Assembly: GCA_034509425.1 (NCBI GenBank)
Contig: JAVTVJ010000069.1
Coordinates: 2,301,501 to 2,365,500 of the forward strand
Source of the DNA: Eopsaltria australis
Taxonomy: Eukaryota > Chordata > Aves > Passeriformes > Petroicidae
Reading direction: 5' to 3'
Length of the DNA stretch: 64,000 nt
Shown here: positions 36,301-48,548 of the stretch, piece by piece
How positions within the stretch are numbered: the first letter of the stretch is position 1
Layout: each line of letters opens with the position of its first letter
The notes under the pieces: generated by a model
Seen by the model: only the letters and a program-made list of their open reading frames with translations
Database searches by the model: none
What the model was told of the DNA's origin: nothing
Made by a program: the position numbers and the translations under genes

Positions 36301-39300
36301 GTTTAGTCTGAAAAAATTTTAATTAATTCTGTCAAAAAGCATCCAGGTTTTTTTTTTGCAGGCCTGCCTTGGTGAAGCAGATCACCAGGAGCAGGTAATA
36401 TCAGTATGAGGGAGAAGACAAGAGCGGGGAAAGGGCAAGACACCAGCAGTGCTGGCATGCAGTGGCTTAAGCTGTTGTGAAGCAATGTTTGTAGTAGCTT
36501 TTTATGGATTGTTGCCAGCATCTAATCACTATGAAGTAAATATTAATCTAGTGTCTTGAAAAGTTGGCAGAAATAACTGAACTTCAAGCGAGTTAGCTGT
36601 CTTTCTGGTGGAAGAATCCACTTTACTACTTTAGGAAATACTAGGATGCTTTCTATGTGAAGATCTTCTTTCCTTGGAAATGACTTTGTGAAACACAAAA
36701 GTGTTTTCACAGTGAATTTCTCGGTAATTCTGGGGAGTAGTTCTGGCAGTGTCAAAATGAAACTGAAATCAGACAGATTTGAAATCTCCTTAATAACAAG
36801 TTCCTAAAGACACTGGGAAAATTGGTAGCAATTTTGCCACTTCTTTTCTGGTAGAGAGGGCTTGCATACTGGGTATGTGCACTCTCAGGCAGTGCAGAAA
36901 CCTGATACAAAAGCTTCATTTTAGTCCTACACAGTCAGTTTAGACCTTCCAGTGGTGATGTAGTTCTCACTTGGTATTTAGGGTCTGCAGACTGATCTCA
37001 GTACTTCTCTTGCCTCAGAAAAGTTAATAGGGTTTAAGTGTAAGAGAGATGTTAAAAAAGGGCAACAGGTGTGGGTGTGTGGAGGAGTTTACCCGAACAA
37101 TGATTGAAAAGATGGATTTCACTATACTTACAGGAGTTCAGTAATAAAATGAGTATAGCTGCCAATGCCACTGAAGTATCAGATTGAGATATGGAGTTAG
37201 AAATACATGTGTTGATGTGTATAATTAAAACTTTTGAATTACAAACTGCCTGGTCTTGTGCTCTTCAGCCGTGGTGAGAAATTGCAGAAGATTCATGTCT
37301 TAAAACAGAAGTTTGACAAATGGAAAGAAAGGAACTTCAAATACATGAGTAGTGTGGGCATCTTATTTTCACAACAGGTTCTTGAACAAATGCACTGAAA
37401 AAAATATGACTGAAGATCTAAACCTTTTCAGTCTTTTAATCAAGCTGAAAAGTAGGCTCTGAGGCATAAATTACTATGCACAGATTACTTACGTGAAACT
37501 GAAGTAGGAATATCAGCTGTGTCAACTTCCAGCTGTTATTTTGGCAGAAACATTAAATCTCTGTGTTTGTTGCTGGTGTTTTATTTGCTGCATCTAGTAT
37601 TACAGGTGCCAGAAACCTAACTGAAAAACATGTTGATTTTGATCAAAATCATTCTTACAGAGGATTTGGCATTAGATACAAATTCTCTGGCACGTAGAGA
37701 AATTTTGAACCTAAAAGAGAACTTGTACCTTGTACTATTACATATTTGACTTTGTCTAGTTGAAGTGAAATTTATTAAGTATCCCACATCATATTAGAGC
37801 ATCAAGAGTTTTGTGCTGAAGAAGCGTGCATGCTTTTGGGTTACAGTTTCACAGGACTGGCCTTCAACACTTGTTGCTCTCTAGATGAAAGCGGCAGGTG
37901 ACTTTCATCCAGTTTACAAGTGGAAAGATTAACTTACAAATGTAAATATTGACTTTCAGTGTAGTTGGATAGGAAATGCTGCGGGGGAGGAAGTTTCAGT
38001 AGAAGCTGGATTGTAGTTCAGTTGTCTGTGCTTAGGAGCTCAAGTGCTCACATGCAGTGTGGGCAGCTGGAGGCAGTGCACTCTATAGTGCCTGTAATCA
38101 CCATGCAAAAGGGCTGAACGTGGGAGTTCAGGCTGGCAGACCTGTTCTCAGCGCCGATTTGCCCCTTGTTGGTAATTTCAGTATGAAATACTAACAATAT
38201 GGGTCCCTGTTGTTCTGTAGCTTTTTCTGTCAATCAGAGTGCTTAAATTTTATCAACTGAGAAGTTTTTTGCCAACGTGAGAAGTTTGTCTTGGTCTTTT
38301 TTCTAAAATATAAACCACTGAAAGTAGTTGCTTGTAGAAACGATCTTAAAATTAGAATGGTAACTGTTCAAGTGTAAAGCTTTGTATTAACCTGTTTAGT
38401 TTTCTTCAGATTAATTTTTTTTTTGTAACTGATAACTTTTGATATGAGAATATTTAATTTTTTTTTTTAACTAAAATTAATTGGAGTTCAACATTTGTGT
38501 TACCAGGCTAATCCAGATCCTAATACCTGTCTTGGAGTGTTTGGTCTCAGTTTGTACACTACTGAGAGAGATTTGCGTGAAGTCTTCTCCCGTTACGGAC
38601 CTTTGACTGGTGTCAATGTGGTTTATGATCAACGAACTGGACGATCAAGAGGATTTGCTTTCGTTTATTTTGAGAGAATTGATGATTCTAAAGAGGTAAA
38701 TGCATGCTTTGCTACTTTTTTCAGGTGTGCTCTTTATGCATTATCTTCATTAATTGTCTGAAAAAAAACCACCAAGTTTTTGAGCGTGTATTCACAAGCA
38801 GATTCTCACAGTGAGAGTAGTGTAAAATGCTTTGTTCAAGCAACGTGGCACTTCTAAACAAATGAAGCATTTGAGTTGAGTGTTCAGATGCATGGGCAGA
38901 TTTTGGGCGTAAGCTGTCTGTATTAAATCGCCAATGAGCACTGGACTTTGATTTTAGTCTGTTACTTCAACATGCAAATAAATCTTTGAGGCTTCTATGC
39001 TAAAGTATTTTTGAAACATTTTGGAAGTTAAAGTTTTAACTTGTTTTCGGAATCAAAATTCTGGAGATTCCCTACGCATTTTCTTCTCTTAGGCATGTCA
39101 TTGTACATTTGAAAAATAATGAGATTTTTCTTGATTTGTGCCTTGGTCAGTTGCTTTCCTGGTTGTTTGACAGATAGCTGTTAATACCTAGACTGAGTTG
39201 TTAGTATAATTGGCCTGTAAGGAAAGAATCAAAGAATACAACAGCAGCCTGTGTTATGATTCACCACAATATAGAGTAAGCAGTAATTTTTTTACCCCTG

Positions 39301-42300
39301 TAATGATACTGTGAACTTTACCGCATTGAAATTTTTAGATAAAGATGCTATTAAAACTAGAGACACAGCCTCTAAAACTTAAGCCAGCATTGTGTGATGA
39401 TCTCTTTCTTTGGGACAAACTGAGTCATAGACTTTATCTTGTTTATGAATTTACAGGTTTGGACAGACGTTTCAGATTTGCTGTTTGATTCTGTGTGTGT
39501 TTGATAAGTTTATAAGGAGCTATTAAATATGACTCCTCTCTATATAGATCATTTAGCATTGAAGGCAGGGAGGATGACAACTCTCAAACCTATCAGGAGC
39601 TGAGAAATAAGAACTCTGATGTTACTTTATGATATTTTAATGAAAAAAAACCCTATTTTGTGGATTACTTGATTGAACTATACTTAGTTCTTTTCTTGTC
39701 TTTGATTTCTGTTATGATCCAACTGAGAATCAGTTTATGGGAAGAGTAGTCTTCGTAGATGTATATATGTGTGGTTGTTGCAGGTTATCGATGTAAGCAA
39801 AAGGACACAAAACTTCCTTTAGTGTCTCTTCTGTATTTTCATGCGCTCTCAGTTGGACAGGTTGGTAGCGATGTTCATGGGGTGTGTAGCTGTGTATCCA
39901 TCTGTCTTTAATGGCCTACTTGCTTCTAACTTCTAGCCTTGTATTCTTTGCACACTGAATGTGTTGGGATTTTGAAAAACGGAGTGTTTTGTAAAACATT
40001 TCACATCCAAAATATTTGCACAGTAGTCCTTGGCACATTCATGTACTAGTTTTGTCTGTTGTACAGCTTCATATGTCTTTAGGAGTAGTTTTTTTCCTGG
40101 TTGCCACGGGTAGTGGTCATGCGTGACACCATGCATTTCTTAAAATGTTCCGTGTAAATAGCATGAAGTAATTTGTTTAGTATAACGCTGTTTTGGCACA
40201 TGCTAGGAAACTGGAATGCAAAGGAAAACAAAAAGGGATGTTACTTGCATTCAGAAATACAGAAGTAAAGATTAGGGCCTTAAGCAGGAACTGAAATAAT
40301 TTGGAATGTAATTAAACCCATTTTTCTTTTCTCCAATGGGTTGGTGCCTGAAGAGGGGGAAAGGATGCAAACCCTCCCAACACCTGGAACTTAAATAACT
40401 GAAATACTTTGGCAAGAAAGATAGGAAAAAAACTTGTTTATTTGACTTATTTCATGGGCCTTGAGGACAGATTTGAAGATGACAATAAGTGGCAGCTGGT
40501 GTAGAAAAAGGGTGGATAGATAAATATAGATAGATGTACATATATATATATATGTAGGTGTGAAATTTTGTGATAGGCCCTATAGGAGAACACCGAAGGA
40601 AGTGAAGCAATTCTCTGTTTGGAAGACAGTCTGAGAAGTTGAGTAGGCATAAAAGCAATGACACTTGAATTACTTCTGTTCTGGGTAACTTCTCTTAAAA
40701 TAATAATAATTTTAAAAACTTCCAACCAACTAAAAGCAGTAACCAAAATCCCAAACTCTCAACATCCTAAACATCTAAATAAAGAGATGAGATGTTGTAC
40801 TAAATTCCAGCCCTTTTAAAGACGGATGGATTACATGGGAGTAGAACTCTACAGAAAAATGAGGATTTTATATAATCTTCACTGTTGCCCTTCAGGAGGG
40901 TTACCACAGGAAAGTTGCTCAGCAGACATACTCTAAAATACAGGTAATACTAAATTTTATATAAATTTAATTGTGAGTAGTTTAAACTTTGATAACTTAA
41001 AGATTGATCAGTGTCAGTTGTGCATGGATTCTCTTGCAGCTGAAATCCCTCAGAGTCTTTGTCATCCCTGTTACCACTTTTACAAACTGCATCAGTTGTG
41101 GAACTAGTTAAAGTGTTGCTGTGGGTTGTGATTCTGAAACCAAGTTGTACAGTGTCCATATGGTGGTAATGATGTTTTGAGTTGTCAGCTAGCTCGATGT
41201 ATTGAAACGCCAAAGATGATGTAAAATAGCATTTCTTAAAGGTGATGCTTCTCAGTGTCCTAAAAACACCAAAGGGGTAGTTTTAATGTTTATTTTACTT
41301 AAGCTGTTTAAGAACTTCAGAATTTCAGATTATGACACCGTAGCAGCCTTGTTGTTAGCTGTTCATGATCATATTGGTTATAAAGAACACAGGCCTAGCT
41401 TTAGGTAACTACTAGACAGAGAAGCTGTCAAAGCACCGCATTTGCTTCAGACATTCCACTTTTACAGGACTGAGAAGTTTTCAAAGCATATGTCTAGTCC
41501 AGGAGATTACTTGTAGAATATGTTCTATTCTGTTTGAAACTCTACGGAGGTTGAGATGAAGTTTTATGAGCACACATCGTTTCTATCAGATGTCTTTTAT
41601 TGCAGTGGTGTAGTGTTTGCTAAATAACACACCATTGGATTCTTATGCTTTGACCCGTATTGAAGATGCTCATGGACACTGTCTTTAGTTCAAAGTGTTA
41701 CAGCAGACAGCAAATGTCAAGGACTGATGGATGTCTAGGAAACATCTGATGAATGTCTAATGGTTGTCTAGAAACCTGAGGTTTTGCTGTGCCAATGTTC
41801 TTGTCCGTGAGCTTCTTCAAAGCCTGTTAGAAAAGCTTCTGTCATTATGTACCTGTTTTTAGAATGGTATAGTGGGTTTCATGTTTTGTGAAATTGTTTT
41901 ATTTCAGAAAGTTGTTGGGATTTTTTTTGGAAATATTTGGTATTTCTTTTTTGCCTTGAGTGGTGCAGTGTCTTGTCTTGGCCACCCTTTTCCAAGTCCT
42001 CAGAACTACATGTGCAACATGCAAGGGCCATATCTGTAAACATCTGTTCAAGACTTGTTTCTCACACTCTCTTACATAATTTGCAGTATTGGCAACACTG
42101 GCATGGAGCCAGTGTTGTAATGTTGTTTTGCAATATTTTCACTAAATTATAGAGGATATTCATCTGCCCATCACTTAAGGATTTTCTTCCTATGTTTAAA
42201 AGTATCACAAACTTCTATGTACTAGGATGAGAAAAATAACCAAGTTGATGGGGGAGGAATTGATTGTATCAGGGTTAACAGTAAGTTGAGAAGATCATGA

Positions 42301-45300
42301 GTGAAAAGTGCTGGCTGTTCTGGGGACCTAGTTCTTACTACAGTTACCAGGGACTTCGTACTCTGCTAAACCAGCTTTTCAGTAGCTCAGACTGTGAAGT
42401 GTTAGCTGTTTAAACTGAGGCTGCTGTGAATGTACTGTCTTTAGGAGGAACTCATCTAAGAAGCATCAGCTACAGCAGTTGTTGGCAATATGTAATTTTC
42501 TAATGCTAGTTAGATGTCCTTCTTCAGGGTTTCAGCCATCTTTCCAGAACCATTTTCTGAAGTAGTGTTCATGAATAATCAACAAAAACCATTAACATCA
42601 TTCAGTTGCCAAAGACCAGAGTAACAATGGAGTTCATCAGTTCAATTTGAAAAACATATAGTCTGTGGTGCAAGCAGACTACCTTAGAACCAGCATTACT
42701 GAACAAAACTCCCATGGCTTGTTGAAGAAATGGTTTAAGTATTGTTCATGGTATCAAAAAACAACCCTTGATATACCAGAAAGGAACACTAGAAGGTCTC
42801 AAATGCTGGAGATTCTGAAATACCATGCAATTGCTAATACTTGCAGGAACATCCAGTTCTTCATTCTGGTTCTCTAAAATCCTGTATTTCTTGATTCTGA
42901 AGCTCTAAAGTATGCTTTAAAGATAATACATTGAATTTATCAATGCTTAAGCTCACAACTTTTATGTTGAAAAGTTATCATTGACATGATCATTGACATG
43001 TAGTTTTTTTTGCAATATCAAACTGGAGAATGTCGATTGAATGTTGTTCAAAAGTGAAATGGACACCTGAACTTTGCAGACTGCAGCAAGTGCAAAAAGA
43101 TGAGTTTCTTAATTTATTTATTAATTCCATCAGATCTTTTTTTTTTTTTTCAGAATTTTCTTTCCATTGTGCTCAGTAAATCCAGAACTGAACCATTAAT
43201 CTATATACTGGAAGGGGGAAGCTAATCCATTGTGTCTTTCAACCGTTGCTGTACCTGTGATAGAGTGGAGATGATGTTTTTATCAGTGGCATTAAATGCA
43301 GTAGGGAAGAGTTTCTGGTAAAAAACAAAGAAGAAACCCCCAAAACTACAATGAGGGGGGGAAAAAAAGGCAGTACCTTGTGTAGTTATTTTTAAATTGT
43401 GAGACCACATTTTCAAAATAAGTCACAACGTAAACTGCTTGTGTTTGACTATTACAGTGTATTCATTTTGTATTTTGCTACCTTTGTAGGGATCTCAAGT
43501 TATTGATGTAGTTATCCAGATAGAAAGTCTTTAATTTTTTCAGTGGGTTCTTGATTACCTAACACCAGCCACCCATGTAAGTTTGTGCATTTAATTAGAA
43601 GTTGCGTTTCCAAACTTGTTTTACTCTACCTAACTGCTTGTACATGTAGAAAACATCATGTACTGTATTAAATATCAAATGAAATTGAGATCTTTGTTAA
43701 ATTTAATGCTTTCTGACTTTTTTGAGCCACTGGAGATGATACTGTAGTTCAGGAGCTTCTAATTTTCTCAAATTAACACCTTGTAGACAACAAGTCTTGT
43801 TATTATGGATAGTCTGCTGAAGGTTTGAAACTAAAACTTTAAAAATGTGATCCAAGATTGAGCCTGTGCCATTCCCAATCCTAGTTCTGTTTTCTGACTG
43901 CTAACATATAGATGTGTATTATAGCCTGCAAAAATCAGTTTTGCTGTGGAATTTACTACAAGAATTAATATCACATGTTTATAAGAATCCTATTTTCTTG
44001 CTTACTGTCCTCTTACAAAAATCGTGCAAGTCTTTTAACAACATTGAGATATTTGGGAAGGAATCCAGGTTGTAATAAAAACAGATTGTTGACAGTTAGA
44101 GACGCTTGGGAGGGTATTATGTGTCTTAAACCCCAATATTACTTGATTTTTTTTCATTTTAAAGTTTCATTTTATTATCTTAAACAGTATTTGAGAATGT
44201 CTTCTGCATTGTTTGGGAGACTATGCAATTTTTTCTCTTTGACACTGGAATATTCTTAACACGGCAGTCATGCATACCCAGAAACAGCAAGAAAGGGAAA
44301 CTGAAATTTGTTTTGAATATGACATATGATAAGACTGTAAAATCCAAAATTTTCTTGTAAACTACTGTTACTTTCAATAAAACACAGAAATGCCAGTGAT
44401 TAGGATCACTAATATATTTTTACAGCCTTCATACAAAATAAATACTCTTGTGTCAGTTACATGAACACATGTTTTCAAAGAGGGCTTTTGGTTATCTTCC
44501 AGTAGCCCTTACCTAATAGTGTCAACTTAAGTATTGTCAACTTAAGTACTTCATTTCAAAGACGTGAGATGTGCACAGTCAGAGTGGTGCAGAGAATCTG
44601 GGAACCTCTTTAGAAGGAATTTCCAGGTGCTAATTACTGAATATGAGTGATTCATACTATTAATTACTGTAGGTTTTGTCCCTTCTGCATTTGGGGATGC
44701 AGTCAGAACTGCAAGAGGCTTTATTGTTTTTGTATATATATTAAATATTTTTTTATTTTAGTTTTTTAGTTGGCAGTTATTGCTGACAGCTGCTGAACCA
44801 TAAAAAAATTAATGTTTTAATATTGGGTAGGACATTAGACATTATGACCAGGGTGTTGGGAGTTTGGTGCAGTCTGGAAACAATGAACTGATCTTTATCT
44901 ACTGAAATGTAACACATTTCCTGGTATTTCTGAAACAGGCAACTCTCAAAATTAATTCTTCGTTTCTCTTGCTGGTATGTTGCTCTTCTCTGTAGTGCTC
45001 CCTCTGTCAAAGAACTCTTCGTCTTGAAGAGGTGTTTGTTGGCTTAACTAAATAGGACACGCATGCCAGATGTTCTGGGTTGGAGATGGCTTCTTGTCAG
45101 CTAAGCTTACTATTCTGCAAGTTGTTTACTGGACTTAAAAATGCCATGAAGCAAAAAACTTCTTACAAGTTAACTTGCTGCATTTCCAGAAAGATGCTTT
45201 TCATCAGGAAGTGTATTTTTCAGCCAGATACTTGCAGCCTTCATGTTTAGATTTGTGCACACATACTTTCCTAGGATGTGTGCACAGAGTTATTTTAATT

Positions 45301-48300
45301 TACATGATCCTTCTGGAACAGGACTTTAAAAAAAAAAAACTATGTTAAGGCTAGAAAAGTAAAGCTGAGGAGCATGTTTTAGCCATAAAATATACCTGAG
45401 TGAATGTTGAAAGACTTGGAATGCTCTTTGCTGTGCCTTGCAGTTGGCTAAATGTAGTTAGTTTTGTACAGGAACACAAATCACTAGGTGGCGATATAGT
45501 ATGGACACAAACAGCATTATTAAAATACAAACTCACTCTCGATAAATACGTTAGTGATTTTCAGTCACTTCCAGTTTGGGCACAGCAGTTAAATCATGTG
45601 GATGTCAGGTTTCTGTATCTCCTTTATGACTTGTATGTAAGTTCAGTAAGGCTCTTGTTAGTGTTGAGATTTCATAATTAAAAAGGAGAAAATATTTCAT
45701 AATTAAAAAGGAGAAAAAAAAAGAAAAAAATTCTCTGCTTAGTGGCACCTTCATGTTTTGAGATTGGGTGTTGTTTTTTGCAGATAAAAAATAGCAAAGT
45801 GGTTATTTTCTTTAACTCAAGATTGTAAGTGTCTCTCCTGCACACATGAAAAATTAAAATAATGTATATTGGACTAAGTGCTGTGCTTAGTGTTGAGAAA
45901 TAAGTGGTGTGTATTGGTATTTCAGAGATCCTGTAGCAGCTAACAAAAGCTATCAAAATTCAAAAAGCAAATTTTTAAAAATCCTTTAAAGTCCATGATT
46001 AGCTGTTAAAATTAACTGTTGTGGGTTTGTTGGGGTTTGGGTTTTTAGATTACTTTTGCATGAATATAATTCTCAAAAGTACGCTGTGCTCCTTTGAAAA
46101 ACTTACTTTGATGGTTTGAGTTTGTGAAAGGCCATTGTATTGATTCTCAGAGTGGAGAAGCTGGGGCTGGAACACCCAGCGAGTGCTTGCAGGGGCTGCG
46201 GGCGGCTCTGAAGGCACGGGCGCCTTAGCGCAGACCCTTGTGTGTATCACTTAAGCGAGCTGCTATTGTGAGAGGGAGTGGGGAGGAAGGTTGTAATTAG
46301 GTATCCATGTAGGCTGAACCCGCCATTTTACTAAGCTCTGCTGAAGTAGGTCCTTGTAAGGGAGATGGCAGGAGGCTGGGAGAGCATGAAATGGCAGCCG
46401 ACGAGCAGTAATCCGGCCATATGCACCCTACAGGAAGCCACTGTTTTGCACAGCTTTTGAATCCGCCCGTCCCCTCTGGGGCAGAGGCGGTGGTAGGAAA
46501 GATGCAGTTTTCAGAAAAAAGCTGTTCTGACTTTCAGTTTACCTTTCAGATGGGTAGAAGATAAACTCCAGGGAGAGTGGCTGTGTGAGTGGTTAGCCTG
46601 TGCTCCCTTAAGAAGGGATTGAGAGTCGCATTAGTTCGGCACCCCAGTGCGATCCTGTAACACCACCGGCAGGCAGGCATGGGGACAAGAGATGAGCCAT
46701 TGGCCACAGTGGGGCACTAGTAACCAGTCTAAACAAGACAAGTTCAGGGCTTGTTTTTCTGGTGGAAAATAAGGTGTTTGTACATAGCCTTCCATATTTC
46801 CCAGTAGGTTGCAGATTTCACATCCCTCTTCCTTGTCTCTCCTGCAGGCGATGGAGCATGCAAATGGAATGGAGCTGGATGGCAGGAGGATTCGAGTGGA
46901 TTACTCAATCACCAAGAGAGCACATACACCCACCCCCGGCATCTACATGGGCAGGCCAACACAGTAAGTTTGGTGGATTTAAATTAAATGCTGCATTCTG
47001 GTTGAAGAAATAGAACTCCAGGTACTTTTAAAGATGTAGAGTTATTCCAGTTTGTATTTTATCACAAAGTTACTAATAAAGAATGCAGTACTGTGGTTCA
47101 AATGCACTCTTAAATCCTACTGTATTTTATTGTGTCTTTATAAAAATATTGAGGGAGCTATTATTAAAAAATAATAGCCAGCATGATCAATTAATGTATC
47201 CTTAGCCTGCTGAAATACTAAGGTGCCCATTTGCCTTTGATTTTGATGGGAATTAGACTCAAATCCCTCATTGTTCTGGGAGTGTTTTTTGAAGGTGTTT
47301 TTATTTAAATCCTTAGTTTGTAGATTTGTTTTGTGGTATAGTCTTAAGTGTCTGATTTTCTGCAAGCCCACTTTAAAAAAGATTTTAAATAAATTATATT
47401 TCTTTATCTAATAATTTAACTCAAGATGACGAATAGCTATATAAAGGGGGTTTTGGTTTTGTTTTTTCTTTTCCCCTAATAGCAGTGGAGGAGGTGGTGG
47501 CGGTGGAGCGGGTCGTCGCCGGGACTCGTATTATGATAGGGGGTATGACAGAGGATATGACAGATATGAAGAATATGACTACAGATACAGGTACCTAATC
47601 TTTATTTTATTTCTGTAAGAGCAGTGGATTTGTTGGGAATACTGAAAAGTTAGATGACAAAACACGTTATTCAGTTTGTAGCAATACTCTGCATACATGC
47701 TTGTTGTGTGTTAGAGCCTCATTCCCTTAGGTTTTGTGGGATTAAAGGAGTCAGAATCTTCTGTGTTTATGTAATTTGATTTTTCAGTTGGGCAAGGGGT
47801 TAATTTTGGTACGTGAAGGAGGTGTACCCCAGGAATCAAGTGGACAGATAAAAAGGGAACTCGTTTTTCTATGCTGTATATAGAATCAAGGACAGCTGAT
47901 ACACACTGCTGTTTAAAAAGGGATTATTTGTAGATGGGATTTTTAATGCTTGACATTTCATGACCATCTCGCTGTTTTGAAAGTTATCTGGTTTCGGAGA
48001 ATGTTGTTCAACAGGAATTGTAGGCATCTGGAAAAGCACTTCATGTGTTTGTAAGGCTAGTGAGAGTTTATTAAATTCTTTGTCTGGGAATATCATAGAG
48101 TTTGAAACACATCAAATAGAGAAATATAAAAGCATTTGTTAAATAACCATAAGCCACAGCCAAATAAAGCAGAAATCATTCATGCAGGCCAAGTCTTTCA
48201 GTGCTAAGGAAGTGGTTCTGTTCTGTAGAAGTGATGTGAATAAGGCTTCTTTCATAATGGATGTTGTTTGGTTTCTTTTTTAATTTCCTTTAAAGGAGAC

Positions 48301-48548
48301 GATCACCATCGCCTTATTATAGTCGATACCGATCACGATCAAGATCCCGTTCCTATAGTCCAAGTAAGTAAATACAAAGGAATAAACAGAATCTGGCTGA
48401 CATAAACACTGTTATATGAATTGATCAATGGGAATTCTGAATGTGAAAGCAAAAGAAGCTGGGCACAGTTAAGCTGAGATAACGTATACAGTTAGTTTAT
48501 GGTTGTGTAATTAGTAATTGTGTCGTCTTTTTTTCAGGGCGCTACTGA
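24271..48548 (+). CDS. TRA2A: TRA2A, transformer-2 protein homolog alpha
   Basis: A sequence-specific splicing activator of the SR-like family. It acts in the nucleus, binds GAA-rich exonic enhancers and recruits the spliceosome. The coding exons are 24271-24306, 33216-33349, 34867-35032, 38507-38695, 46848-46963, 47483-47590, 48296-48363 and 48538-48548. They sum to 828 nt, or 275 aa (human about 282). The order is an N-terminal RS domain (about 13-112), one RRM (about 119-197) with RNP2 LGVFGL and RNP1 RGFAFVYF, the TRA2-specific linker [16 protein letters not shown], a short Gly run, a Tyr/Arg/Asp-rich stretch, and a C-terminal RS domain ending SYSPRRY. The start ATGAGC encodes the conserved [12 protein letters not shown]. 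All introns are GT-AG and frame-consistent. The Gly run is shorter than the human one. A poison exon in intron 1 and a NAGNAG acceptor at exon 6 suggest regulated splicing of its own transcript. Confidence 0.98.
27322..27447 (+). repeat. T-rich low-complexity tract with G runs
   Basis: About 125 bp of almost pure T with scattered single or paired G, ending in G-rich sequence. It lies in the sense strand of TRA2A intron 1. Long poly-Phe or poly-Lys open frames across it are artefacts. Confidence 0.9.
30948..30962. repeat. G15 homopolymer
   Basis: Fifteen consecutive G residues in TRA2A intron 1, likely variable in length and error-prone. Confidence 0.85.
32625..32925 (+). other. TRA2A: Probable TRA2A poison (ultra-regulated) exon
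   Basis: Exon-like block in intron 1. It has a branch-like TACTAAAT and the pyrimidine stretch TTCTTTTTCCATTAAG before 32625, and a G|GTTAAGT donor at 32926 (alternative GTAAAT at 32931). It contains about 30 GAA triplets in about 300 nt, the exact RNA motif bound by TRA2 proteins, and far more than its surroundings. Joined to exon 1 in phase 0 it reads 47 codons, then TAG at 32766-32768. Inclusion would therefore cut the protein before the RRM and expose the mRNA to nonsense-mediated decay. Vertebrate TRA2A and TRA2B genes are known to carry such a stop-containing exon after exon 1, used for auto- and cross-regulation. The identity is inferred from position and composition. Confidence 0.8.
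33216..33349 (+). CDS. TRA2A: TRA2A coding exon 2 (RS domain)
   Basis: Encodes [15 protein letters not shown] and following RS-rich sequence (residues 13-56 plus two bases). The acceptor is TGTTAG; the donor is AG|GTATGT at 33350. 134 nt, leaving phase 2. Confidence 0.97.
34867..35032 (+). CDS. TRA2A: TRA2A coding exon 3 (RS domain)
   Basis: The acceptor is CTTTGTCGAAG|ATCC. Encodes the RS/RH-rich stretch including [13 protein letters not shown] and [19 protein letters not shown], ending TGSR at residue 112. The donor is GTATGT at 35033. 166 nt, returning to phase 0. Confidence 0.96.
35741..36180 (-). mobile_element. CR1 LINE fragment in TRA2A intron 3
   Basis: Antisense to TRA2A. From lower to higher coordinates it reads as the reverse complement of a CR1 3' end (GAATGGTTGGGGTTGAACGG, then AGTCCAACCCC). 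The minus strand keeps a decayed end of the CR1 reverse-transcriptase ORF ([49 protein letters not shown]). 5'-truncated; the upper limit is approximate. Confidence 0.92.
38507..38695 (+). CDS. TRA2A: TRA2A coding exon 4 (RRM, first part)
   Basis: Begins [14 protein letters not shown] (RNP2) and contains SRGFAFVYF (RNP1), residues 113-175. The acceptor is GTTACCAG; the donor is GAG|GTAAAT at 38696. 189 nt, phase 0 at both ends. Confidence 0.98.
44519..44550. repeat. Tandem duplication, ~15 bp unit x2
   Basis: TGTCAACTTAAGTA is repeated immediately as TTGTCAACTTAAGTA in TRA2A intron 4. Confidence 0.7.
45667..45715. repeat. Tandem duplication, ~25 bp unit x2
   Basis: A unit containing TTTCATAATTAAAAAGGAGA occurs twice back to back in TRA2A intron 4. 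Confidence 0.75.
46150..46680. other. CpG-enriched patch upstream of TRA2A exon 5
   Basis: Roughly 530 bp with some 15-20 CpG dinucleotides inside an otherwise CpG-poor intron. It includes GGGCGCC, CCGCCATTTT (YY1-like) and CCGCCCGTCC. This could be an intronic regulatory element or a weak internal promoter. No open frame or splice site pattern supports an exon. Confidence 0.4.
46848..46963 (+). CDS. TRA2A: TRA2A coding exon 5 (RRM end and linker)
   Basis: Encodes [19 protein letters not shown] and the linker [14 protein letters not shown], residues 176-213 plus two bases of His214. His occurs where the human protein, from memory, has Arg (AMERANG). The acceptor is CTCCTGCAG; the donor is CA|GTAAGT at 46964. 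116 nt. Confidence 0.98.
47483..47590 (+). CDS. TRA2A: TRA2A coding exon 6 (Gly run and YDRG repeats)
   Basis: The acceptor is CCCCTAATAG|CAG, a TAGCAG tandem acceptor. Encodes S-G6-[22 protein letters not shown] and YDYRY, then an AG|GTACCT donor at 47591. Only six glycines precede Ala, fewer than in human. 108 nt. Confidence 0.97.
48296..48363 (+). CDS. TRA2A: TRA2A coding exon 7 (C-terminal RS domain)
   Basis: Encodes [20 protein letters not shown] and YSP. The acceptor is CCTTTAAAG; the donor is CCAA|GTAAGT at 48364. 68 nt. Confidence 0.97.
48538..48548 (+). CDS. TRA2A: TRA2A coding exon 8 (last codons)
   Basis: The acceptor is CTTTTTTTCAG. The carried-over A plus GG gives Arg, then CGC TAC TGA, completing the conserved SPRRY C-terminus. 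The stop is at 48546-48548. Confidence 0.96.

Larger units (their letters stand above)
38696..46847 (+). other. TRA2A intron 4 (~8.2 kb)
   Basis: The largest undivided intron after intron 1. AT-rich, with no extra exon recognised, apart from a CpG-enriched patch near its 3' end and small tandem duplications at about 44519-44550 and 45667-45715. Confidence 0.9.
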
